Shown here piece by piece: positions 6,074 to 12,002 of a stretch of 12,002 nt of DNA (the first letter of the stretch is position 1; every line of letters begins with the position of its first letter). This stretch comes from an uncultured Bacilli bacterium (GTDB lineage Bacteria; Bacillota_I; Bacilli_A; RF39; UBA660), in assembly GCA_944332105.1 (NCBI GenBank), contig CALVJI010000031.1, positions 1 to 12,002 of the forward strand, written 5' to 3'. The position numbers and the translations under genes were made by a program. The notes beneath the pieces were generated by a model. The model saw only the letters and a list, made by a program, of their open reading frames with translations, had not been told where the DNA came from and made no database searches.

Positions 6074-6644
6074 TGCTTGAAAAAAGAAAATTAGCTTCAA
6101 AGCTGATTGAGCAAGGAGATATATATATAAAAACATAAAACTTTTTAGAAATATAAAAGTAAGAGAAAATGATATTGAAGTAGATGAGGTTGAATTTAGG
6201 TATGTCATAGTACTATCACAAACTTGTGATTTAGAACGGATTTATGATACAAATCCTAATGCTATTTTATCAGTGTTAGTTGCTCCACTTTTTTTATTAG
6301 AGGAATTTAAAAGCGGTACATATTTAGATTTTGTAAATATAAAATCCAATCCAATAAGAAAAGAGCATGCTTTAAACTCTTATCGAAATGGAGAAAAACC
6401 TAGGTTTTACATGCTTGAATTTGATGATAAAACTAAAATGGAAAATGATTTACTTGATTCATTTATCATCGACTTCAAATATTTTTTCACAGCAGACATG
6501 AGTCAATTCAATGAAAATAATTATGTAGCAACTGTAGCACATTTTTACCGCGAATCTATATCACATAATTTTGCAAGTTACTTATCTAGAATAGGAATTC
6601 CAGTTTCAAAAAAAGATGAAGACAAAGATGAAATCTTGGCTTAA
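6073..6644 (+). pseudogene. Frameshifted third gene of the TIGR04255 module, conserved-looking
   Basis: From ATG 6073 the frame stops at 6136 after 21 residues (MLEKRKLASKLIEQGDIYIK T). Reading then continues in another frame, open from 6111 to the TAA at 6642. Removing one TA unit from the (TA)5 tract at 6120-6129 joins the two into a 189-residue protein reading GDIYKNIKLF at the junction. The rest has well-formed protein features: YVIVLSQTCDLERIYD (about 43-58), LSVLVAPLFLLEEF, and a C-terminal FASYLSRIGIP. It resembles a family of unknown function that I recall with a VLSQDCDLE-type motif; that recollection is not verified. No good internal start exists downstream of the shift except weak GTG 6273. 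It may be a pseudogene, a phase-variable gene or an assembly error. Confidence 0.6.
6120..6129 (+). repeat. (TA)5 dinucleotide tract at the frameshift
   Basis: Five TA units lie exactly where the reading frame of the gene starting at 6073 must shift. With four units the gene is open to 6644; with five it stops at 6138. Short tandem repeats can gain or lose units by slippage, but five units is short for a phase-variation tract. Confidence 0.55.
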
Positions 6645-6671
6645 CACTTTTTAGTGAGGTAATTTTGAAAA

Positions 6672-6700
6672 CTTCTCCACGATTTAGTGGGGATGAACCA
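6672..6700 (+). repeat. Solitary sequence resembling a type I-E CRISPR repeat
   Basis: The 29 bases align without gaps to the I-E repeat form known from E. coli: CTCCAC (6675-6680), loop GATTTA, GTGGGG (6687-6692), then ATGAACC (6693-6699). The six-pair stem has one G-T wobble, and the GGGGATGAACC ending is the typical I-E 3' end. No second copy is found about 61 bases away on either side, so this is not an array. It starts 27 bases after the previous gene and precedes a terminator by nine bases. Confidence 0.45.
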
Positions 6701-6709
6701 ATAAATAAA

Positions 6710-6733
6710 CGAGTCAAAAAAGACTCGCTTTTT
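6710..6733 (+). terminator. Intrinsic terminator of the + strand module
   Basis: CGAGTC (6710-6715), loop of six A, GACTCG (6722-6727), then CTTTTT. The stem is perfect. T-rich sequence (TTTATTTATT) follows on the minus strand too, so it may act in both directions as a backup for the arc operon. Confidence 0.75.
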
Positions 6734-6792
6734 AGATACATTTAAATTAAAAAAATCAAATTCAGAAATAATATATTACTTCTCTATTAAAT

Positions 6793-6828
6793 AAAAAAGA
6801 CTAGTAACTTTTTTCTCAGTTAATAGTC
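6793..6828 (-). terminator. Intrinsic terminator of the arc operon
   Basis: On the minus strand GACTATTAAC (6828-6819) pairs with GTTACTAGTC (6808-6799), ten positions with one mismatch, then TTTTTT (6798-6793) and ATTT. It starts nine bases after the arcD stop. Confidence 0.75.
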
Positions 6829-6836
6829 CATTAAAA

Positions 6837-8276
6837 TTAATTCAAAGCCATTGAAAATAAGGTTAATAAAATGATATTCATAAGCGCAATACATAATACC
6901 ACTTTCAATGCCCATTTAACCCAAGTAGAATATTCTACTTTAGCAATAGCAAGACCACCCATAATCGCCCCACATGTTGGTGTAATTAAATTTACAAGTC
7001 CATTAGCAGCAACTAACGTCATTACCGTTGTCTCAACACTATATCCTAATTGAGTAGCAAGTGGCCCAATTATCGGTGCAGATAAAGAAACTAATCCAGA
7101 GGAAGATGGTACAAGCACAGATAAAACAACATGTAACAAATAGTTTAATGGTGTGAACACAAAAGATGGTACATCCCGTAAAATCTCAGCCGCATTATAA
7201 ATAATATAGTTATCTAAATGTGTTACTTGCATTAATACAGAAGCCCCACGAGCAATCGCAATAATCAAAATAACACCAACCATATCATCGGCCCCATCAA
7301 CAAAAGTATCAACAAAGCCTTTTTCACCAGTTCGATTAACAATTCCAATTAATACAGCCATAATTAAGAACCATAAAGCTGCTTCAAAGAAATACCAACT
7401 ACCAAGTGGACTACCAGTTAACCAACCTGTAAATTTAGAGAAGAAAGTAATACTAAAATCTTCCCATGGAATAAAGCCAATAATCATAACTACAAAAGTA
7501 AGTGCAAATAACCATAAGGTTACTTTTTGATTAAAAGTTAAATGAACTTCTTCAGTAGTTTCAGCTTTAACTCCATATTCTTTTTCCATATTTTTTTGTT
7601 CTCTCAACGAAAGAATAGTTGAACCTTTTTTCTTAATAACACGTCTTGCATATAACATAACAAAGGTAATTGAAATAAGTAATGTAGTTAACCATAAAAC
7701 TACACCTATGCCAATAATTAAACCTTGATTAACTACAGTACCTTCCGGTAAAGCACTAATGGCTGCTCCAACAGCAAATGGATTAATAGTAGAGCCTAAA
7801 ACACCACTACCAGCTCCGAGTAACACAATTGCAGAAGCTACCACTGTATCCATACCAGCCATAACCATAGTTGCAGATAATAAAGCATAAAAACCAACTG
7901 TTTCTTCGAGCATTCCATAAGTCGTTCCACCTAATGAAAATACAAACATTAAAATTGGAATTAAAACAAGTTCATGTCCTTTTAATTTACGAACCAAAAC
8001 TTGAATTCCAGTTTCCAAAGCTTTAGTTTTAGCTACTACAGCTAAAAAACCACCTAAAATTAATACAAAGATGCCTACATCTATCGCATTTTCAAAACCG
8101 AGAATCGGTGCCATTAAAATATCAGATAAACTGGCTCCAACTACTCCACTACCATTTACAATTTCATCTCCTACAAATTCTGCTTTTGGTAAAAAATGTG
8201 AAATAATACCCAAAGCAAAAATTAAAATAAGAATAATTGAAAATGATGTTAAAAACCCCTTTTTCTTTGTTTTCAA
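6837..8276 (-). CDS. arcD: Arginine/ornithine antiporter, YfcC/DcuC-like ArcD
   Basis: Product is 479 residues, an integral membrane protein that would exchange external arginine for internal ornithine. The start is a TTG at 8276: it follows GGAGGG by six bases and the arcC stop by one base, and the predicted protein then begins with a basic KTKKK before the first membrane segment. An ATG at 8339 in the same frame is inside arcC and would add 21 polar residues, so it is rejected. About ten to twelve hydrophobic segments are visible. Typical features of the YfcC/DcuC-like family include GTTYGMLEE, LGSTINPFA and the C-terminal VPSSSGLVSLSAPI and NLITPTCGAIMGGLA loops. Position as last gene of an arc operon supports the arginine/ornithine role; the substrate is otherwise inferred. 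No arginine regulator gene lies nearby. Confidence 0.82.
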   Translation of the reverse strand: MKTKKKGFLTSFSIILILIFALGIISHFLPKAEFVGDEIVNGSGVVGASLSDILMAPILGFENAIDVGIFVLILGGFLAVVAKTKALETGIQVLVRKLKGHELVLIPILMFVFSLGGTTYGMLEETVGFYALLSATMVMAGMDTVVASAIVLLGAGSGVLGSTINPFAVGAAISALPEGTVVNQGLIIGIGVVLWLTTLLISITFVMLYARRVIKKKGSTILSLREQKNMEKEYGVKAETTEEVHLTFNQKVTLWLFALTFVVMIIGFIPWEDFSITFFSKFTGWLTGSPLGSWYFFEAALWFLIMAVLIGIVNRTGEKGFVDTFVDGADDMVGVILIIAIARGASVLMQVTHLDNYIIYNAAEILRDVPSFVFTPLNYLLHVVLSVLVPSSSGLVSLSAPIIGPLATQLGYSVETTVMTLVAANGLVNLITPTCGAIMGGLAIAKVEYSTWVKWALKVVLCIALMNIILLTLFSMALN

Positions 8277-8277
8277 A

Positions 8278-9219
8278 TTAATCCCTCCATACAATTTTCG
8301 TGCCTTCAGTCCCTTGAATAGCTTGATAAGCCTTGGCAAGAGAAGTAATGAAAGCTTCCTTTTTTCTTTTCTTTACAAAATAAACACACGCTTCAATCTT
8401 TGGAAGCATACTGCCTTCACTAAACTCATGATTTTTTATATGCTGATTCGCTTCTTTGACATTCATTTTTTTGATTTTTTCTTCATTAGCTGTATTGTAA
8501 TGTAGATAAACGGCTTCAACGGCTGTTAAAATAAGTAAAATATCGGCGTGAATTAGAGCAGCTAAACAAGCACTCGTTTTATCTTTATCAATGACGGCAT
8601 CTACGCCTCGTAATTTATTCCACTTACGAACAACGGGAATACCGCCTCCACCAGCTGCAATTACGACATGTCCTTTCTTTAATAAATCAGCAATAACTTT
8701 CTTTTCAATGATTTTTAAAGGCTCTGGTGAAGCTACGACTCGCCTATATCCCCGACCGGCATCTTCTTTCATAACCCAGCCATTGTTCTTTTCCAGCTCT
8801 AAAGCCTCCTCTTTCGTATAAAAAGTACCGATTGGTTTAGTTGGATTTTTAAAATGTGGATCCTTCGCATCTACTAACACCTGTGTAACTACCGTAATGG
8901 CACTTTTAGTTATACCCTCATCCTGAAACTCTTGTTGCAACGCCTGCTGTAAATGATAGCCGATGTAACCTTGACTCATCGCGCCACATTCAGCAAAAGG
9001 TACCGATGGTGTATCTTCATTTTCATGCGAATATTCTAAAGCTTGATTAATCATTCCCACTTGAGGTCCATTACCATGAGTGACGACAACTTCATATCCT
9101 TCTTTAACAAACCTTGCAATGCTTTTAGCGGCCTTTTTTACATTTTCTAACTGCTCAGTCGGTGTGTTACCTAAGGCATTTCCTCCTAAGGCAATCACGA
9201 TTCTACGTCTTTTATTCAT
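8278..9219 (-). CDS. arcC: Carbamate kinase
   Basis: Product is 313 residues, the usual length. It transfers phosphate from carbamoyl phosphate to ADP, giving ATP, CO2 and ammonia, the energy-yielding last step of the arginine deiminase pathway. Amino-acid-kinase motifs are clear: IALGGNALG (residues about 9-17), THGNGPQVG (about 47-55), the AAGGGGIPV loop, and the DAVIDKDKTSACLA segment that contacts the nucleotide region. The start ATG at 9219 overlaps the arcB end by eight bases, and the stop is one base from the arcD start, so translation is coupled along the operon. Nothing is missing. The gene could only be mistaken for another carbamate kinase of purine degradation, which the context rules out. 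Confidence 0.95.
   Translation of the reverse strand: MNKRRRIVIALGGNALGNTPTEQLENVKKAAKSIARFVKEGYEVVVTHGNGPQVGMINQALEYSHENEDTPSVPFAECGAMSQGYIGYHLQQALQQEFQDEGITKSAITVVTQVLVDAKDPHFKNPTKPIGTFYTKEEALELEKNNGWVMKEDAGRGYRRVVASPEPLKIIEKKVIADLLKKGHVVIAAGGGGIPVVRKWNKLRGVDAVIDKDKTSACLAALIHADILLILTAVEAVYLHYNTANEEKIKKMNVKEANQHIKNHEFSEGSMLPKIEACVYFVKKRKKEAFITSLAKAYQAIQGTEGTKIVWRD
8283..8288 (-). promoter_or_regulatory. Ribosome binding site deciding the TTG start of arcD
   Basis: GGAGGG on the minus strand (8288-8283), within the last codons of arcC, six bases before the TTG. It is a near-perfect Shine-Dalgarno sequence and no ATG lies at a suitable distance. Confidence 0.7.
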
Positions 9220-10210
9220 CTTTTAATGTCGCATACATCACAGCTTTAATCGTATGTAAGCGATTTTCAGCTTGATCCATAACCTTTGAAGCTTTAGAGA
9301 TAAAGACAGCATCGGTAACTTCCATTTCAGAAAGCCCAAATTTATCATAAATTTCTTTACCAATAGTCGTATGTGTATCATGAAAAGAAGGCAAACAATG
9401 TAAGAAAATAGCTGTTGGTTTAGCCATACTCATTACTTGTTCATTAACCTGATAAGGTTTTAATAACTGAATTCTTTTTTCCCATAAAGAAGCATCTTCA
9501 CCCATCGATACCCAAACATCTGTATAGATAACATCAGCATCCTTAACTCCTTCCGAAGTATTCTCCGTTAATAAAATTGAAGAACCTTCTTCCTTGGCAA
9601 TCTCTTGACAAGTCGCGACTAAAGAAGCGGGTGGGAATAATTCTTTAGGAGCACAGCACACAAAGTGAATTCCTAATTTAGCGCAGACAACCATCAAAGA
9701 ACACGCCACATTATTGCGAGCGTCTCCTAAAAAAACAAGTTTTCTTCCACGAATCTCTCCAAAATTTTCTTGTATAGTTAAAATATCAGCCAACATCTGC
9801 GTTGGATGAAACTCATTTGTAAGACCGTTCCAAACAGGTACAGAAGCATTTCTTGCTAATTCTTCAACGATCGTTTGGTCAAACCCACGATACTCAATAC
9901 CATCATACATTCTTGATAACACTTGTGCTGTATCAGCAATACTCTCTTTCTTACCCATTTGGGAACCACTTGGTCCTAAATAAGTAACACCCATACCTAA
10001 GTCCATAGCCCCAACTTCAAAAGCACAACGCGTTCTTGTTGAATCTTTCTCAAATAATAAAACGACGTTTTTTCCTTTCAAATAAGCATGAGGCTCATGT
10101 TTCTTCTTCTTTTCTTTCAGCACTTTCGCCAAACTAATTAAATATAGAATTTCCTCTTTCGAATAATCCAATAATTTTAAAAGATCGCGACCTTTTAAAT
10201 CCACATTCAT
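9212..10210 (-). CDS. arcB: Ornithine carbamoyltransferase, catabolic
   Basis: Product is 332 residues. In this setting it works as phosphorolysis of citrulline to ornithine and carbamoyl phosphate. The carbamoyl-phosphate loop STRTR is at residues 57-61, HPTQ at 135-138, and the ornithine-side HCLP at 271-274 (here HCLPSFHD). The C terminus DQAENRLHTIKAVM is typical of the family. The start ATG lies four bases after the arcA stop, with AAAGGG inside the end of arcA as the likely binding site. The assignment to the catabolic rather than anabolic form rests on its place between arcA and arcC. Confidence 0.95.
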   Translation of the reverse strand: MNVDLKGRDLLKLLDYSKEEILYLISLAKVLKEKKKKHEPHAYLKGKNVVLLFEKDSTRTRCAFEVGAMDLGMGVTYLGPSGSQMGKKESIADTAQVLSRMYDGIEYRGFDQTIVEELARNASVPVWNGLTNEFHPTQMLADILTIQENFGEIRGRKLVFLGDARNNVACSLMVVCAKLGIHFVCCAPKELFPPASLVATCQEIAKEEGSSILLTENTSEGVKDADVIYTDVWVSMGEDASLWEKRIQLLKPYQVNEQVMSMAKPTAIFLHCLPSFHDTHTTIGKEIYDKFGLSEMEVTDAVFISKASKVMDQAENRLHTIKAVMYATLKDE

Positions 10211-10214
10211 TTCA

Positions 10215-11453
10215 TCATTCCCTTTCTAAAGGCATACTCATACATCTAGGTCCTCCACGACCCCTTGATAATTCTGCACCATGTAATTCCAAAACCGTTA
10301 AACCAGCTTCACGCAATACTTGATTTGTTTCTTCATTACGATCGTACACAACTACCACTCCTGGAGCAATACAAAGCGTATTAGAACCATCATTCCATTG
10401 TTCTCGTTCACTGCCTACCTTATCGCCACCAGCACATGGAATAAGTGTCACAGGAACACCAATATAATGTTCTAGAATATTACTTAAAGAATCATTAATC
10501 TCGCGAACATTCAAATCCTCTTCACTATTAGGATCATTTCCTTCTGTAATTTCAAAGACTTGCAAAGTATCCATAATTCCTGGATGATATGTAAAGATAT
10601 TACGATCCACTTGAGTAAAAACAGTATCTAAATGCATAAAAGCACGTGAATTTGGAATATTAAAAGCTAAAACTGTATCGATTTTACAATTCTTATCCCG
10701 AAACAAATTCTTCGCTAACTGATCAATGGACTCAGCACGCGTTCTCTGACTAATACCCACAGCAATTGTATGTTCATTTAAATTTAAAATGTCGCCACCT
10801 TCAATATGATAGTCATAAGTTCTCTCATAGTATCTTGGCGTATTTTTATAATCAGGATGATATGTAAAAATATACTCTGCATAAATTGTCTCGCGATTAC
10901 GCGTAACAGAATACATTCGATTTAAAGAAATACCCTCTCCAATACTTGCAAAATTATCACGTGTAAAATATAAATTAGGCATCGGAGCCGCCAAGAAATT
11001 GGTATCATCCGTAACCAAGTCAACTAATGATTTTTCAACTTCTCTTTTACGACGATTTATTTCTTTAACTTGAATTCCTTCCATAGTTTTCAAAACAAGT
11101 TCTTTTGTATTCCGAAAACTCATCAAATACTCAAAAACCAAATCTTTATATTTAGGAGTACAAATACCCGCTTCTAAAATAAATTGTTTCAAAAACTTTT
11201 TCTTAATCTCTTCATCAAGATCCAATACTTCAGCCATCAAATCTTCCAAATAAACGACTTCTACTCCATTGCTTTTTAAAATACGCGCGAATTCATCATG
11301 TTCTTCCTGTGCATCTTTTAAAAATGGAATATCATCAAATAGAAGTTCATGAAGTGTATCTGGCGTCAAATTTAAAAGTTCATTACCAGGTCGATGTAAT
11401 AACACCTTTTTAAGCGTTTTAATTTCACTTGTTACATGTATCCCCTTTTTCAT
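10215..11453 (-). CDS. arcA: Arginine deiminase
   Basis: Product is 412 residues, the usual length. It hydrolyses arginine to citrulline and ammonia in the cytoplasm, the first step of the pathway; the ammonia also protects against acid. Conserved elements are FTRD (163-166, substrate Asp166), HIEGGD (Glu218), HLDT (His274, Asp276) and the catalytic Cys404 in GGPRCMSMP near the C terminus. The start ATG 11453 has AAAGGGTGAG upstream and the protein begins MKKGIHVTSEI, as expected for the family. It is the first gene of arcABCD, about 110 bases downstream of a good promoter. It ends with TGA, which excludes the Mycoplasma code. Confidence 0.97.
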   Translation of the reverse strand: MKKGIHVTSEIKTLKKVLLHRPGNELLNLTPDTLHELLFDDIPFLKDAQEEHDEFARILKSNGVEVVYLEDLMAEVLDLDEEIKKKFLKQFILEAGICTPKYKDLVFEYLMSFRNTKELVLKTMEGIQVKEINRRKREVEKSLVDLVTDDTNFLAAPMPNLYFTRDNFASIGEGISLNRMYSVTRNRETIYAEYIFTYHPDYKNTPRYYERTYDYHIEGGDILNLNEHTIAVGISQRTRAESIDQLAKNLFRDKNCKIDTVLAFNIPNSRAFMHLDTVFTQVDRNIFTYHPGIMDTLQVFEITEGNDPNSEEDLNVREINDSLSNILEHYIGVPVTLIPCAGGDKVGSEREQWNDGSNTLCIAPGVVVVYDRNEETNQVLREAGLTVLELHGAELSRGRGGPRCMSMPLERE

Positions 11454-11573
11454 TCTCTCACCCTTTCACAAAACAATCATTTTTAACATGTTCAAAAAAC
11501 TTTAAATTATACCTTCTAAAACCACGCCTTTCCTATTTCACCAAGCCATTCTTTATATGTTCCTATTATAAAA

Positions 11574-11602
11574 ATTGTATCATTGAAAAAAGATTTTGTA
11601 AA
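11574..11602 (-). promoter_or_regulatory. Promoter of the arcABCD operon, extended -10
   Basis: On the minus strand: TTTACA (11602-11597), 17 bases, TACAAT (11579-11574), with TGA directly before the -10 giving an extended -10. Transcription would start near 11567, leaving a leader of about 113 bases before arcA. The leader is not obviously structured; it contains ATGGCTTGGTGA, a possible three-codon frame without a good binding site. Confidence 0.65.
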
Positions 11603-11607
11603 TCACA

Positions 11608-11621
11608 GAAATAATCATTTC
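11608..11621. promoter_or_regulatory. Inverted repeat upstream of the arc promoter, possible operator
   Basis: GAAAT (11608-11612), AATC, ATTTC (11617-11621) lies five bases upstream of the -35, where an activator would bind. The neighbouring TGTGA (minus strand) is one half of a Crp/Fnr-like site (TGTGA-N6-TCACA), but the other half is absent, so the link to ArcR or Crp-type regulators is only a guess. Confidence 0.3.
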
Positions 11622-11635
11622 CAACTTTTTATTAC

Positions 11636-11669
11636 AAAAAAAAGTTAATACATTAAAAAGTGTATTAAC
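11636..11669 (-). terminator. Intrinsic terminator after the partial right-edge gene
   Basis: On the minus strand GTTAATACA (11669-11661) pairs perfectly with TGTATTAAC (11652-11644), nine pairs around an eight-base loop, followed by eight T (11643-11636). It lies 16 bases after the stop of the partial gene and ends transcription before the arc promoter. Confidence 0.85.
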
Positions 11670-11685
11670 ATTTGTTCTTTGAATT

Positions 11686-12002
11686 TTATCCTACCACAAA
11701 AGGGTCATTAGCCGTCCCAATTCCTTTTATTATCGGAGTATCAGCCTTCAGATTGATAACCGCGCGCACGCCATGTGTGTGGGAAACACGACCGTAGTCA
11801 GCAATCCCGGTCGAGTTCACAATAAATCCCGCCGCCACGACAGACGAGGCGAGGAAAATCCTAGGCGACATAGTCCAGTAATGACTTGATGAATAAGTAT
11901 AAGATAGTCTATTTAAATAACCATTAGCTAAACCACCTAACATTAACTCATCTACTGTAATAAGGCCAATTGGGTAAGTTAAGGCTTGATTGCCATCTTC
12001 AT
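11686..12002 (-). CDS. C-terminal part of a larger protein with a lectin- or formylglycine-like end, 5' cut by the window
   Basis: The frame is open to the right edge; 104 residues are visible, from EDGNQALTYPIGLIT to the stop after NDPFVVG. The pattern YPIGLITVDE, HYWTMSP, VNSTG, GVRAVINLKADT and a closing G-T-x-x-D-P-F is one I associate with the C-terminal modules of large surface or pilin-like proteins of gut Firmicutes, related in layout to C-type lectin or formylglycine-generating folds (GVRPV-type motif). The N terminus, signal peptide and function are outside the window. The segment from YWTMSP to about INLKAD is coded by unusually GC-rich DNA while both flanks are AT-rich. It has its own terminator and is not part of the arc operon. 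Confidence 0.6.
   Translation of the reverse strand, partial: EDGNQALTYPIGLITVDELMLGGLANGYLNRLSYTYSSSHYWTMSPRIFLASSVVAAGFIVNSTGIADYGRVSHTHGVRAVINLKADTPIIKGIGTANDPFVVG
11755..11880 (-). other. GC-rich block inside the partial gene, possible variable region
   Basis: By my count bases 11761-11880 hold 69 G/C of 120 (about 57%), against a clearly AT-rich background. The borders are sharp: codons before it are TTA, AAT, AGA, TAT and after it ATA, AAA. Most codons inside end in C or T and code for varied residues, and the 3' end is GGCGTGCGCGCGG. This fits the variable repeat of a diversity-generating retroelement, whose 3' side often carries a GC-rich recognition segment, but no template repeat or reverse transcriptase is in the window. 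Confidence 0.4.

Noticed and set aside
6672..6733. CRISPR array
   Set aside because: Only one repeat-like unit is present; no second copy at the expected spacing of about 61 bases on either side.
8071..8505. 144-codon frame on the + strand
   Set aside because: It lies opposite arcC and arcD, which are clearly real; it has no binding site and no protein character.
11429..11614. 61-codon frame on the + strand upstream of arcA
   Set aside because: It overlaps the arcA start and promoter on the other strand and has no binding site or recognisable features.
1..12002. tRNA, rRNA, complete insertion sequence or transposase gene
   Set aside because: Looked for on both strands by eye; no cloverleaf, rRNA-like stretch, transposase motif or paired terminal repeats with target duplications were found.

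Overview
The window looks like chromosome of a low-GC Gram-positive anaerobe (Bacillota/Mycoplasmatota-like, perhaps an uncultured gut lineage; I cannot place it more precisely). The evidence is the strong AT bias, AGGAGG-type ribosome binding sites, sigma-A-like promoters, a sortase with a SpaA/Cna_B-type adhesin, and a fermentative arginine deiminase operon. TGA serves as the stop codon of the sortase and arcA genes, so this is the standard bacterial code and not the Mycoplasma code.

Layout: bases 1-507 hold no protein gene I can support, but they contain a compact candidate small RNA with its own promoter and terminator (about 102-205) and several inverted repeats. Bases 508-4656 (+) hold a large secreted adhesin (thioester domain plus about eight Cna_B-like modules), a small sortase overlapping its 3' end, and a DUF4186 protein. 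Bases 4657-5044 are a gene-poor stretch with interlocked inverted repeats. Bases 5045-6644 (+) hold an accessory module of three overlapping genes: a TIGR04255-family protein, a 71-residue Asn/Lys-rich protein, and a conserved-looking protein whose frame is broken at a (TA)5 tract. At 6672-6700 there is a lone sequence resembling a type I-E CRISPR repeat, followed by a terminator. From 6837 to 11453 (-) lies a complete arcABCD operon (arginine deiminase, ornithine carbamoyltransferase, carbamate kinase, antiporter) with a good promoter and terminator. The right edge (11686-12002, -) holds the C-terminal end of a protein with an abruptly GC-rich segment.

How the genes work together: the arc operon is a self-contained ATP-producing pathway. 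ArcD would exchange arginine for ornithine, ArcA deiminates arginine to citrulline, ArcB splits citrulline with phosphate, and ArcC makes ATP from carbamoyl phosphate. The adhesin and sortase form a surface-display pair, but both look compromised. The adhesin has a VPNTA sorting motif with no hydrophobic membrane span after it, and the sortase has no arginine after its catalytic cysteine. The two clusters converge on paired terminators near 6710-6828.

The observations most worth a second look are the GC-rich C-terminal block (possible diversity-generating retroelement target), the solitary CRISPR-like repeat, the TA-repeat frameshift in the three-gene module, the missing anchor of the adhesin, and the small RNA at the left end. 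All counts and comparisons were made by eye, and no database search was possible.
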